A stretch of 64,000 bases of DNA, from positions 1,339,686 to 1,403,685 of the forward strand of contig NZ_CP054919.1 in assembly GCF_013364235.1 (NCBI RefSeq), given 5' to 3'. Made by a program: the position numbers and the translations under genes. This DNA comes from Kitasatospora sp. NA04385 (lineage in GTDB: Bacteria; Actinomycetota; Actinomycetes; Streptomycetales; Streptomycetaceae). The notes under the pieces are model-generated. The model had not been told where the DNA came from and searched no databases. It worked only from the letters and a program-made list of their open reading frames with translations. Of the stretch, positions 46,134 to 55,055 are shown piece by piece; the stretch's first letter is position 1, and every line of letters begins with the position of its first letter.

Positions 46134-47035
46134 GACGCCTCCCGACGGGGCGTCAGGTCGGCCAGCCAGAGCTTCTGCAGCATGTGCCAGTCCTCCGGGT
46201 GCTCGCGGATCGCCCCGGCCCAGACGTCGGCCATCGCCTGGGTCATCGCGAGGGTCTGCTCCTGCCGGGTGCCCTCGCCGGACGGCACCACCTCGGGGTG
46301 GACCTCGGCCCGCAGCACCGGCCCGTCGTACCAGAGCGACACCGGGAACAGCGCCGCGCCGGTCCGCTGGGCCAGCGCCGCCGGGCCGGCCGGCATCCGG
46401 GTCTGCTCGCCGAAGAAGTCCACCGGCAGGCCCGCCGCCGACAGGTCCCGGTCGCCGACCAGGCAGACCAGCTTCCCCTCGCGCAGCCGCCGGGCCAGCG
46501 TCCCGATCACCGACACGTCGGAGCCGGTCAGCGCCAGCACCTCCATGCCCAGCCCCTCCCGGTACGCCACGAACCGGTCGAACAGCGACTCCGGCTTCAG
46601 CCGCTCGGCGACCGTGGTGAACGGGAACCCGCCCGCCGAGGCGATCCACGCCCCCGCCAGGTCCCAGTTCGCCATGTGCGGCAGCGCCAGCACCGCGCCC
46701 CGCCCGGCCGCCATCGCCTCGTTCAGCTGCTCCAGGCCCTTGACCGTTATCGCACCGGCGATCCGCTCCCGGCTCCAGGTCGGCAGCCGGAACGACTCCA
46801 TCCAGTACCGCATGTACGAGCGCATCCCGGCCCGCGACAGCTCCCGCAGCCGGGCCCCGTCCGCGTCCGGGCGGACCCGCGACAGGTTGGCCTCCAGCTG
46901 CCGCACCCCCTTGCCCTGCCGCCGCCACGCCACGTCGGCGATGGTGTCGAACAGGCCGCGGGCCACCGGCTCGGGCAGGTGCCGCAGCCCCGCCCAACCG
47001 GCCGCGTAGGCGGCGTCGACCAACCGTTCCCTCAC
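46130..47035 (-). CDS. Phosphatidylinositol mannoside acyltransferase (PatA-like)
   Basis: 301-aa LpxL/HtrB-like acyltransferase. The catalytic HMANWD motif (H-x4-D type) follows GRGAVLALP, and GDRDLSAAGLPVDFFGE, a substrate-pocket motif, is present. The GTG at 47035 overlaps the pgsA stop (GTGA), and its own stop overlaps the pimA start. It should acylate the mannose of phosphatidylinositol mannosides at the membrane. Confidence 0.92.
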   Translation of the reverse strand: MRERLVDAAYAAGWAGLRHLPEPVARGLFDTIADVAWRRQGKGVRQLEANLSRVRPDADGARLRELSRAGMRSYMRYWMESFRLPTWSRERIAGAITVKGLEQLNEAMAAGRGAVLALPHMANWDLAGAWIASAGGFPFTTVAERLKPESLFDRFVAYREGLGMEVLALTGSDVSVIGTLARRLREGKLVCLVGDRDLSAAGLPVDFFGEQTRMPAGPAALAQRTGAALFPVSLWYDGPVLRAEVHPEVVPSGEGTRQEQTLAMTQAMADVWAGAIREHPEDWHMLQKLWLADLTPRREAS

Positions 47036-47688
47036 TTGACCCCCTCGGCGGCGGCCGCCGCCTCCAGTTCCGCCGACTCCCGGCGCACGGTCAGCATCCG
47101 CTGCGCCACCGTCACCAGGCTGCCCGCCGCGACCACCCACAGGGCGATCGGCAGCAGCCACTCGATGTACGGCACCCCGAACTTGTGCAGGCCCGCGAAC
47201 CCGGCCGCGGTCAGGCTGATCACCAGCCGCTCGGCCCGCTCGACCAGGCCCGAGACGTCCACCGGGAAGCCCAGCGCCTCGCCACGCGCCTTGGTGTACG
47301 ACACCACCTGGCCGCTGGCCAGGCAGAAGACCGACACCGCGCACAGCAGGTCGTTGTTCCCGCCCCCCGCGTACCACATCGCCAGACCGCCGAAGATCGC
47401 CGCGTCGGCGACCCGGTCCAGCGTCGAGTCCAGGAACGCCCCCCACTTGCTGGAACGGCCCGCCTGGCGGGCCATGTTGCCGTCCACCAGGTCGGAGAAG
47501 ATGAACAGGGTCACCGTGATGACGCCCCAGAAGAACTCCCCGCGCGGGAAGAACACCAGGGCACCGGCCACCGACCCGGCCGTGCCGATCAGCGTGACGG
47601 CGTCCGGACTGACACCCCACCGCAGCAGCATCGCGGCGAACGGGGTGAGGACACGTGTGAAGAAGGCACGCGCGTACTTGTTGAGCAT
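47032..47688 (-). CDS. pgsA: CDP-alcohol phosphatidyltransferase (phosphatidylinositol phosphate synthase type)
   Basis: 218-aa integral membrane enzyme with the full family signature D-G-x2-A-R-x8-G-x3-D-x3-D, seen from DGNMARQ to FLDSTLD. Several hydrophobic helices follow (AAIFGGLAMW; LPIALWVVAAGSLVTV). Its place before the acyltransferase and pimA indicates phosphatidylinositol phosphate synthesis. The ATG at 47688 has GGAAGG just upstream. It is divergent from the EF-G-like gene with a 127-bp gap. Confidence 0.93.
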   Translation of the reverse strand: MLNKYARAFFTRVLTPFAAMLLRWGVSPDAVTLIGTAGSVAGALVFFPRGEFFWGVITVTLFIFSDLVDGNMARQAGRSSKWGAFLDSTLDRVADAAIFGGLAMWYAGGGNNDLLCAVSVFCLASGQVVSYTKARGEALGFPVDVSGLVERAERLVISLTAAGFAGLHKFGVPYIEWLLPIALWVVAAGSLVTVAQRMLTVRRESAELEAAAAAEGVK

Positions 47689-47815
47689 GGCCTTCCGGTC
47701 CGCTCCGCTCCTCGGATTGGCACCCGCGAGCCGCATGCCCGCCGGGCGGCCGCGCGAATGGACCCGCCCGGCTGGACAATGGTATCCACGCTGATCGAGC
47801 GGCAGGAGGCCAGCC

Positions 47816-49828
47816 ATGCCGGACCGGACGGCCCACACCCCCGCCCCGCCCGCCGACCGCCCCGACCGGCTCCGCAACGTGGCCCTGGTCGGCGCCGGCG
47901 GAGCCGGGAAGACCACCCTCGCCGAAGCACTCGCCCACACCGCCGGCGTCCTGACCAGACCCGGAACCGTCCCCGACGGCACCACCACCGCCGACTGGGA
48001 GGACATCGAGCACCGGCAGCAGCGCTCCGTCCAGCTCGCGCTCCTCCCCCTCCCCTGGCGCGACCTCAAGATCAACCTGCTGGACGCCCCCGGCTACGCC
48101 GACTTCGCCGGCGAGCTCCAGGCCGCCCTGCGCGCCGCCGAGGCCGCCCTCTTCGTCCACTCCGCCGCCGACCCCGACGTCCCCCGCCCCGTCCGCGACC
48201 TGTGGCAGCGCTGCGCGGACGCCCGGCTGCCCCGCGCGGTCGTCCTCACCCACCTGAGCACCGCCCGCGTCCGCCTCGACGACGTGCTGCGGATGCTCCA
48301 GGACACCCTCGGCACCCCCGACACCGTCCGCCCGCTGCACCACGTCGACCTGCGCGACGGACACCTGCACGGCCTCACCGACCTGCTCACCGGCCGGGTG
48401 TACGGAACCCCCGGCGACGCCCCCGACCTCGACGCCGAACGCGCCCGCCTGGTCGAGGCCCTCGCCGGCGAGGACGACACCCTGCTCGCCCGCTACCTCG
48501 ACGGCGCCCCCCTCGACACCGCCGCCCTCACCGCCGGACTGCGCCGCGAGGTCCTGGCCGGCACCCTGCACCCCGTCCTCGCCACCACCCCCGACGGCAC
48601 CGGCTGCGACGCCCTGCTCGACCTGCTCGCCGACGCCTTCCCCTCCCCCGCCGACCGCACCGACGACCTGCCCGCCGCCGACCCCGACGCCCCGCTCACC
48701 GCCCAGGTCGTCCACACCGGCGAGGACCCCTACCTCGGCCGCCTCAGCCTGCTCAAGGTCTTCGCCGGCACCCTGCGCCCCGACACCACCGCCCACCTCC
48801 CCGACGGCACCGAGGAGCGCCTCACCGCCCCGCACAGCCCGCTCGGCCACCAACTGCGCCCCGTCCCGCACGCCGTCGCCGGCGACCTCGCCACCGTCAC
48901 CAAGCTCACCGCCGCCCGCACCGGCGACACCCTCGGCACCGACCGCACCGTCCTGCCGCCCTGGCCACTGCCCGAAGCGCTGCTCCCCACCGCCGTCCGG
49001 GCCCGCTCCAAGGCCGACGACGACCGGCTCTCCCAGGCCCTCGGCCGGCTCTCCGCCCAGGACCCGGCCCTGCGCGTCGAACAGAACCCCGACACCGGCC
49101 AGCTCGTCCTGTGGTGCACCGGCGAGGCCCACCTCGCCGTCACCCTCGACCGCCTCACCCACCGCCACGGCGTCCACGTCGACACCGTCCCCTACGAGGT
49201 CGCCCTCCGGGAGACCTTCGCCGCCCCCGCCGACGGCCACGGCCGACACGTCAAGCAGTCCGGCGGCCACGGCCAGTACGCCGTCTGCGACCTCACCGTC
49301 GAACCCCTGCCCGGCGGCGGCTTCGAGTTCGTCGACCGCGTCGTCGGCGGCGCCGTCCCCCGCCACTTCGTGCCCTCCGTCGAGAAGGGCGTCCGCGCCC
49401 AACTCGCCCAGGGCCTGCGCGGCCACCCGATGACCGACGTCAAGGTCACCCTCACCGACGGCAGGGCGCACTCCGTCGACTCCTCCGACGCCGCCTTCCA
49501 GACCGCCGCCTCGCTCGCCCTCAAGGAGGCCGCCGACCACGCCTCGGTCGAGGTCCTCGAACCCGTCGACGAGGTCCGCGTCCTGCTCCCCGACGAGTAC
49601 CAGGGGGCCGTCCTCACCGACCTCTCCGCCCGCCGCGGCCACGTCCTGGGCACCGAGATCGGCGGACCCGGCCTCAGCCTGGTCCGCGCCGAGGTGCCCG
49701 AGCTGGAACTCACCCGCTACCCGCTCGACCTGCGCTCGCTGTCGCACGGAACCGGCCGGTTCACCCGCCGCTACCTGCGGCACGCCCCGATGCCCGCCCA
49801 CCTCGCCGCCCGGCACACCGGCGGCTGA
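47816..49828 (+). CDS. EF-G-like translational GTPase homolog with degenerate G motifs
   Basis: 670-aa protein co-linear with elongation factor G: G domain, domain II (AQVVHTGEDPYLGRLSLLKVFAGTLR), III, IV and V (VLEPVDEVRVLLPDEYQGAVLTDLSARRG). The G domain is altered: P-loop GAGGAGKT at residues 26-33 lacks the usual His-Asp; switch I lacks RGIT; G3 reads DAPGY with Tyr94 in place of catalytic His; and the NKxD position is THLS at 145-148. It may bind guanine nucleotide weakly or not at all. Similar EF-G2-type proteins are known in actinobacteria (mycobacterial fusA2). C-ending codons dominate. A GGAGG precedes the ATG. Confidence 0.92.
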   Translation: MPDRTAHTPAPPADRPDRLRNVALVGAGGAGKTTLAEALAHTAGVLTRPGTVPDGTTTADWEDIEHRQQRSVQLALLPLPWRDLKINLLDAPGYADFAGELQAALRAAEAALFVHSAADPDVPRPVRDLWQRCADARLPRAVVLTHLSTARVRLDDVLRMLQDTLGTPDTVRPLHHVDLRDGHLHGLTDLLTGRVYGTPGDAPDLDAERARLVEALAGEDDTLLARYLDGAPLDTAALTAGLRREVLAGTLHPVLATTPDGTGCDALLDLLADAFPSPADRTDDLPAADPDAPLTAQVVHTGEDPYLGRLSLLKVFAGTLRPDTTAHLPDGTEERLTAPHSPLGHQLRPVPHAVAGDLATVTKLTAARTGDTLGTDRTVLPPWPLPEALLPTAVRARSKADDDRLSQALGRLSAQDPALRVEQNPDTGQLVLWCTGEAHLAVTLDRLTHRHGVHVDTVPYEVALRETFAAPADGHGRHVKQSGGHGQYAVCDLTVEPLPGGGFEFVDRVVGGAVPRHFVPSVEKGVRAQLAQGLRGHPMTDVKVTLTDGRAHSVDSSDAAFQTAASLALKEAADHASVEVLEPVDEVRVLLPDEYQGAVLTDLSARRGHVLGTEIGGPGLSLVRAEVPELELTRYPLDLRSLSHGTGRFTRRYLRHAPMPAHLAARHTGG

Positions 49829-49835
49829 ACCCCCG

Positions 49836-50258
49836 CTACGAACGCCGCGGCAGCGCGCACGCCGGCGTGCCGCCCGGCATCCGGTCCCGGTTCTTCGCCA
49901 CCCAGCGGTAGACCACGTCCGCCACCGGCCGCACCGGCGCCAGCGCCAGCACCCCGCCGGCCCACGCCCACAGCCCGCCCGAACGCATCAGCAGCCGCGC
50001 CACCGCCTGCGCCCCGCCGTACACCCGGCGGTCCGGCGTCACCCACAGCACCTCCCGCGAGGCCCGCTCCGCCGTCACCTCCCCGCCGGTGAACTCCTCC
50101 AGCGCCGCCATGTCCGCGAACTGGAACGCCACCGCCTCCCAGCCCGCCGAGGACAGGCTCTGCCGCGGGTACCGCTCCGCCCACCGCACACAACTGGAGC
50201 AGAACGCGCAATCACCGTCGAAAACCAGCACCGGTCCCGGTGCGTACGCACTCGTCAT
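49836..50258 (-). CDS. DCC family thiol-disulfide protein (DUF393)
   Basis: 140-aa thioredoxin-like protein with the hallmark FDGDCAFCSSC near the N-terminus. A C-terminal helix pair (LWAWAGGVLALAPVRPVADVVYRWV) precedes a basic end. The ATG at 50258 (M-T-S-A-Y) has GGAGG 9 bases upstream; the longer frame adds an Arg/Pro-rich lead. It converges on the EF-G-like gene with a 7-bp gap. The role in redox or membrane metabolism is unknown. Confidence 0.85.
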   Translation of the reverse strand: MTSAYAPGPVLVFDGDCAFCSSCVRWAERYPRQSLSSAGWEAVAFQFADMAALEEFTGGEVTAERASREVLWVTPDRRVYGGAQAVARLLMRSGGLWAWAGGVLALAPVRPVADVVYRWVAKNRDRMPGGTPACALPRRS

Positions 50259-50449
50259 GCCCGAGATCCTCCACCCCGGCGGCACCCACCGACAAACCGG
50301 GGGCGTCGAACCCGCCCGCACGGGGCAGCATCACCCCGAAAACGCCGAGCGCGGCCGATATGTGACCCCGGATCAGCCGATGATCCGCACGGCCCGGCCC
50401 CCGCGCGGTAACCTGCCGCAGATCGATCAGGGGAGAAGGAGCTGCACAG

Positions 50450-52093
50450 GTGACTCAGCTCGACATGACGCCGGGCGCCCAGGTACCGCGCACGGACGTC
50501 GGGAACCAGACCGCGGTCACGCAGGCGTTCTCCTCCGCCGCCTACCGCACCGGTGACGTCAAGGAACTGGAGGCCCTCACCGGCGTCGGGGTCAAGGGCG
50601 GCAAGTTCGAGCTCTTCCGGCCCAGCGCGGGAGAGGCCTTCAGCCGCGCCCTGATCGACCGCACCCTCGGCGGCGGCCGCAAACCGCTGGTCCCCTCGCA
50701 CGGCACCGACGTCCGGATGGTCGTCGAGCACTGCCTCGCCGCCCAGGACCTGCGCGAGGCCCGGGACCGCAGACTGGCCGGCCTCAGCCTGCTCTTCGGC
50801 GTGCTCTTCCTGCCCGGCACCCTGGTCTGGCTCGCCGCCTACCAGGCCCGCGCCTGGCTCGGCAGCAAGAAGTCCGCCGCCCGGGACGGCTTCATCGGCA
50901 CCCTGGCCCTGCTGCTCGCCTTCGGCCTGGCCCTGCTGCTGCTGATCCGCCCGCCGTTCGGCGGCCTGCTCGGCCTCTACTTCCGGGTGGTCATGATCGG
51001 CCCGGCCGTCGGCTGGTACCTCGCCAAGCGCACCGTGGTCGGCAGCGTCATGGAGCAGCGGGCCCGCTGGGGAGACCTGGTCGGCGGCAGCGCGGTCGCC
51101 GCCGTCGTCCCCAAGGCCGTCCCCAAGGACCACCTGGACAAGAAGGCCAACACCCTCAAGGCCGGCCTGGACCGCATCAGCACCGAGCAGAACACCAACA
51201 TCCAGCACTACGCCGGCCCCAAGGGCATCCTCGGCATCGGCGCCCGCTGGGCCGAGTGGTCCCTGCGCGAGGACCTCCGCCCCGCCGAGGGCCACGACGA
51301 CTTCCGCACCTTCCACGTCGCCGACCTGACCCGCCGGATCGCCGACCGCCTCTCCGGCCTGACCAGCAGCGACGTCCCCAACGGCGGCCTGCCCCGGCCG
51401 CAGATCAGCCACTGGGTGGTGCTCGACACCGGCGAGGGGGCCGACGAGATCGGCCGCCCCTCCGGCCCCGAGATGGACGGCGACCGGATGCGCGACTTCG
51501 CCGTCCAGGAACTCGCCAGCAAGCAGAGCCTCGGCGCCGACACCCGGCACCGGATCGCGGTCCAGTTCGTCCTGCACAAGGGCCAGCTGGTCTCCACCAT
51601 CATCGTCAACGTGATGGTCCTGGCGCAGAACCTGCAGATCCACGTCACCCCGCACACCCTCGGCCCGATCAACGGCTACTTCACCTCCAAGCCGAAGACC
51701 CCCGAGAAGGACGTCGCCAAGACCTTCCGCTTCTGGGAGACCCGCACCGTCCAGCTCGCGGTCGTCACCGACGACGAGGTGGTCCGCCAGGCCGTCCGCG
51801 CCCCCTTCCACAAGGTCCCCGGCCTGCAGAAGTGGCTCGGCGGCGGCATCTCCTTCCCCGAGCCGCTCTGCCTGCGCCAGGCCTGGGCCGACCCGACCTG
51901 GAACAGCCGCTACAAGTCGGACGACACCATCTACCTGCCCAGCCCGGTCATCGGCGTCATCCACGCCGCCGTCGTCGAGTTCCTCGACGAGCACGACGTC
52001 GCCACCGACCGCATCGCCAACCGCTCCAACATGCTGCGCAGCGAAATGCAGGGCTCCCGCCCGTTCCGCGCCGACAAGTACGACGCCGGCTGA
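50450..52093 (+). CDS. Membrane protein of unknown function, 547 aa
   Basis: The N-terminal 110 residues are soluble. Then come three hydrophobic segments (LAGLSLLFGVLFLPGTLVWLA; GTLALLLAFGLALLLLI; GLYFRVVMIGPAVGWYL) and a C-terminal domain of about 330 residues rich in charged residues, with HWVVLDTGEGADEIGRP, DTRHRIAVQFVLHKGQLVSTIIVNVMV and NRSNMLRSEMQGSRPFRADKYDAG. I do not recognise a family. The GTG start at 50450 has AAGGAG 9 bases upstream. A strong terminator with TTTT ends it. Neighbours are the DCC protein and the HIT gene, both on the other strand. Confidence 0.85.
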   Translation: MTQLDMTPGAQVPRTDVGNQTAVTQAFSSAAYRTGDVKELEALTGVGVKGGKFELFRPSAGEAFSRALIDRTLGGGRKPLVPSHGTDVRMVVEHCLAAQDLREARDRRLAGLSLLFGVLFLPGTLVWLAAYQARAWLGSKKSAARDGFIGTLALLLAFGLALLLLIRPPFGGLLGLYFRVVMIGPAVGWYLAKRTVVGSVMEQRARWGDLVGGSAVAAVVPKAVPKDHLDKKANTLKAGLDRISTEQNTNIQHYAGPKGILGIGARWAEWSLREDLRPAEGHDDFRTFHVADLTRRIADRLSGLTSSDVPNGGLPRPQISHWVVLDTGEGADEIGRPSGPEMDGDRMRDFAVQELASKQSLGADTRHRIAVQFVLHKGQLVSTIIVNVMVLAQNLQIHVTPHTLGPINGYFTSKPKTPEKDVAKTFRFWETRTVQLAVVTDDEVVRQAVRAPFHKVPGLQKWLGGGISFPEPLCLRQAWADPTWNSRYKSDDTIYLPSPVIGVIHAAVVEFLDEHDVATDRIANRSNMLRSEMQGSRPFRADKYDAG

Positions 52094-52118
52094 CCGGACC
52101 GGGCCCGCCGGACGAACA

Positions 52119-52154
52119 CCAGGGGCGTACGGGAGACCTCCCGTACGCCCCTGG
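52119..52154. terminator. Bidirectional terminator after the 547-aa gene
   Basis: Arms CCAGGGGCGTACGGG and CCCGTACGCCCCTGG (15 bp) around agacct. On the plus strand it is followed by gcgctttt. It can also serve the convergent HIT gene. Confidence 0.85.
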
Positions 52155-52175
52155 GCGCTTTTCCCCCGGCCCGGC

Positions 52176-52721
52176 TCAGGCCGGCCACACCTCGGCCAGC
52201 ATCTTCCGGGTGTCGGCCAGCAGTTGCGGCAGCACCTTGGTGTGGCCCACCACCGGCATGAAGTTGGTGTCCCCGCCCCAGCGCGGCACCACGTGCTGGT
52301 GCAGGTGCGCGGCGATCCCCGCCCCCGCGGCCGCCCCCTGGTTCATCCCGATGTTGAACCCGTGCGCCCCCGAGGCCGCCCGCAGCGCCGTCATCGCCTT
52401 CTTGGTGAACTCCCCCAGCTCCGCCGTCTCCGGCCCGTCCAGCTCGGTGTAGTCCGCGACGTGCCGGTACGGCACCACCATCAAGTGCCCGCCGTTGTAC
52501 GGGTACAGGTTCAGCACCGCGAAGACCGACTCCCCGCGCTGCACGATCAGCCCCTCCTCGTCGCTGAGCAGGGGGATCGAGCAGAACGGACAACCGTCGT
52601 CGGGAGCCGGGCCGGTGGGCTTGTTCTCGCCCTGGATGTACGCCATCCGATGAGGTGTCCACAGGCGACGGAAGCCGTCCGGCTCCCCCACGCCCCGCTG
52701 CAGTTCCGGCTCGCTCGTCAT
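52176..52721 (-). CDS. HIT family protein, Ap4A phosphorylase-like
   Basis: 181-aa histidine-triad enzyme with the active site AHLHQHVVPRWGGD, preceded by RLWTPHRMAYIQ, LSDEEGL and AVLNLYPYNGGHLMVVPYRHV. These match what I recall of the mycobacterial diadenosine tetraphosphate phosphorylase (Rv2613c). A CPFC pair (residue about 44-47) may bind zinc. The ATG at 52721 or the one four codons upstream could be used. It lies between thrS and the three-gene insertion before pgsA. Confidence 0.9.
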   Translation of the reverse strand: MTSEPELQRGVGEPDGFRRLWTPHRMAYIQGENKPTGPAPDDGCPFCSIPLLSDEEGLIVQRGESVFAVLNLYPYNGGHLMVVPYRHVADYTELDGPETAELGEFTKKAMTALRAASGAHGFNIGMNQGAAAGAGIAAHLHQHVVPRWGGDTNFMPVVGHTKVLPQLLADTRKMLAEVWPA

Positions 52722-52820
52722 GCCCGCCAGCATAAGCGCCGCGGCCCACGAACAGAGCAGTGCGGGGCGGACTCCCGCTGGAGCCCGCCCCGCACCTCGC
52801 TCAGGTCCGTCCCGCCGGGA

Positions 52821-54800
52821 TCAGACCTGCACCCGGCTGCGCACCGCCTCGACGATCTCGGCGATCGCCTCGGCCTTCGGCACGCCGTTCTTCTGCTCGC
52901 CGCTGCGGTAGCGGAACGACACCGCGCCCGCCTCGACGTCGTCGTTCCCCGCGATCAGCATGAACGGGGTCTTCGAGCGCTGGGCGTTGCGGATCTTCTT
53001 CTGCATCCGGTCGTCCGAGGTGTCGACCTCGACCCGGATCCCGTGCTTCTTCAGCTCGGCCGCCACGTCGAGCAGGTACGGCACGTGCTCGTCGGTGATC
53101 GGGATGCCGGTGACGGTGACCGGGGCCAGCCACGGCGGCATCGCGCCCGCGTAGTGCTCCAGCAGCACCGCGAAGAAGCGCTCGATCGAGCCGAACAGCG
53201 CCCGGTGGATCATGACCGGCCGCTGCCGCGAACCGTCCGCCGCGGTGTACTCGAGGTCGAAGCGCTCCGGCAGGTTGAAGTCGAGCTGCACGGTCGACAT
53301 CTGCCAGGTCCGGCCGATCGCGTCGCGGGCCTGGACGGAGATCTTCGGGCCGTAGAAGGCCGCACCGCCCGGGTCCGGCACCAGCGGCAGGCCCTGCTTC
53401 TCGGCCACGCCGGCGAGGACCGCGGTGGCCTCCTCCCAGTCCTCGTCCGTCCCGACGAACTTGGTCTCGTCCTTGGTGGACAGCTCCAGGTAGAAGTCGT
53501 TCAGGCCGTAGTCGCGCAGCAGGTCCAGCACGAAGGTCAGCGTGCGGTCCAGCTCGTCGGCCATCTGCTCGCGGGTGCAGTAGATGTGCGCGTCGTCCTG
53601 GGTGAAGCCGCGGGCGCGGGTCAGTCCGTGCACCACGCCGGACTTCTCGTAGCGGTAGACCGTCCCGAACTCGAACAGGCGCAGCGGCAGTTCGCGGTAG
53701 GAGCGGCCGCGCGCGTCGAAGATCAGGTTGTGCATCGGGCAGTTCATCGGCTTGAGGTAGTAGTCGACGCCCTCGTCCAGCTGCATGGGGGGGTACATGC
53801 CGTCGGCGTACCAGTCGAGGTGGCCGCTGGTCTCGAACAGCTTCCCCTTGGTGGCGTGCGGGGTGTAGACGAACTCGTAGCCCTCCTCCTCGTGCCGCTT
53901 GCGCGAGTAGTCCTCCATGGTGCGGCGGATGATGCCGCCCTTGGGGTGGAAGACGGCGAGGCCGGAGCCGATCTGCTCGGGGATCGAGAACAGGTCGAGT
54001 TCGTTGCCGAGCTTGCGGTGGTCGCGCTTGGCGGCCTCCTCCAGGAAGTCGAGGTGGGCCTTGAGCTCGTCCTTGGTGGGCCACGCGGTGCCGTAGAGGC
54101 GCTGCAGCATGGGGTTCTTCTCGCTGCCGCGCCAGTACGCGGCGGCGGAGCGCATCAGCTTGAAGGCCGGGATGTGCCGGGTGCTGGGCAGGTGCGGGCC
54201 GCGGCAGAGGTCGCCCCAGCAGAGCTCGCCGGTCTTCGGGTCGAGGTTGTCGTAGATGGTCAGCTCGCCCGCGCCGACCTCGACGTCCGCGCCCTCGCCG
54301 GCGGTGGCGGCGGAGCCCTTGAGGCCGATCAGTTCGAGCTTGTAGGGCTCCTTGGCGAGCTCCTCGCGGGCGGCCTCGTCGGTGACCACGCGGCGGGAGA
54401 ACTTCTGGCCCCGCTTGATGATCTCCTGCATCTTCTTCTCGATGACCTTGAGGTCGTCCGGCTGGAACGGCCGCTCGACGTCGAAGTCGTAGTAGAAGCC
54501 GTCCCGGACGGGCGGGCCGATGCCGAGCTTGGCCTCGGGGAAGACCTGCTGGACCGCCTGGGCCATCACGTGGGCGGTGGAGTGCCGCAGGATGTCGAGG
54601 CCGTCGGGGCTGGAGATCACGACGGGGGCGACCTCGTCGCCGTCCTGGACGACGTGGGCGAGGTCCTTGAGCTGGCCGCCGACCCGGGCGGCGATCACGG
54701 CGCGGTCGTCGGCGAAGAGCTCGGCGGCCGTAGTGCCCGTGGTCACCACGCGCTCTTCCCGATCGGGTTCGCGGTTGATGATGATCCGGACGTCCGTCAC
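52821..54800 (-). CDS. thrS: Threonine--tRNA ligase
   Basis: 659-aa class II synthetase with an N-terminal TGS domain, the editing domain ([14 protein letters not shown]; the zinc/editing cysteine segment [16 protein letters not shown]), the catalytic core with the zinc cysteine in [12 protein letters not shown], motif 2 ([34 protein letters not shown]) and motif 3 ([19 protein letters not shown]). The anticodon-binding domain ends it. The GTG at 54800 has AGGAG upstream. The leader contains an 8-bp dyad. Confidence 0.97.
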   Translation of the reverse strand: MTDVRIIINREPDREERVVTTGTTAAELFADDRAVIAARVGGQLKDLAHVVQDGDEVAPVVISSPDGLDILRHSTAHVMAQAVQQVFPEAKLGIGPPVRDGFYYDFDVERPFQPDDLKVIEKKMQEIIKRGQKFSRRVVTDEAAREELAKEPYKLELIGLKGSAATAGEGADVEVGAGELTIYDNLDPKTGELCWGDLCRGPHLPSTRHIPAFKLMRSAAAYWRGSEKNPMLQRLYGTAWPTKDELKAHLDFLEEAAKRDHRKLGNELDLFSIPEQIGSGLAVFHPKGGIIRRTMEDYSRKRHEEEGYEFVYTPHATKGKLFETSGHLDWYADGMYPPMQLDEGVDYYLKPMNCPMHNLIFDARGRSYRELPLRLFEFGTVYRYEKSGVVHGLTRARGFTQDDAHIYCTREQMADELDRTLTFVLDLLRDYGLNDFYLELSTKDETKFVGTDEDWEEATAVLAGVAEKQGLPLVPDPGGAAFYGPKISVQARDAIGRTWQMSTVQLDFNLPERFDLEYTAADGSRQRPVMIHRALFGSIERFFAVLLEHYAGAMPPWLAPVTVTGIPITDEHVPYLLDVAAELKKHGIRVEVDTSDDRMQKKIRNAQRSKTPFMLIAGNDDVEAGAVSFRYRSGEQKNGVPKAEAIAEIVEAVRSRVQV

Positions 54801-54828
54801 CGGTCTCTCCTGACGTTCTGGCTACCGT

Positions 54829-54850
54829 GGTGCAGCAGAACCGCTGCACC
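54829..54850 (-). promoter_or_regulatory. Dyad in the thrS leader
   Basis: GGTGCAGC and GCTGCACC arms around a 6-base loop, 28 bp before the thrS start. It may be a leader hairpin or an operator. A related near-palindrome occurs at 54984-55000. Confidence 0.5.
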
Positions 54851-54983
54851 GTGCATGGTACCGAGCCGGGCCGCGTCCCCGTCGCCGAGGCCGCGCACCC
54901 GGACGGGCGGTGCGGTCACGTTCCGCCACGATCCGGTCACCGGGACGGTTGACGGGCCTCCGAGTGCGGTATCACTTCAGCAC

Positions 54984-55000
54984 GGTGCGGCCGCTGCACC
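54984..55000. promoter_or_regulatory. Second GGTGC-CTGCACC dyad upstream of the exonuclease gene
   Basis: A 17-bp near-palindrome beginning GGTGCGGC and ending GCTGCACC, sharing its outer bases with the thrS-leader dyad 134 bp away. It sits about 55 bp before the exonuclease ATG in the divergent region. Confidence 0.35.
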
Positions 55001-55055
55001 GGTCCTCGGTGGCAGCGGCGCCCGGCAAGGACCGTGCGGCGTCTGAGGGGGCGTC

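Noticed and set aside
46130..49816. 1228-codon minus-strand frame spanning the EF-G-like gene into the acyltransferase
   Set aside because: Only its last 301 codons (the acyltransferase) are real; the rest is the Gly/Val/Ala-rich shadow of the EF-G-like gene.
47185..49911. 908-codon plus-strand frame, Arg/Pro-rich
   Set aside because: Out-of-frame shadow of pgsA (antisense) and the EF-G-like gene (same strand), almost all Arg, Pro and His codons.
54801..54860. T-box riboswitch in the thrS leader
   Set aside because: The leader is short and no T-box sequence or specifier hairpin is recognisable; only a small dyad is present.
52224..55046. 940-codon plus-strand frame opposite thrS
   Set aside because: Shadow of thrS and HIT; no family features.
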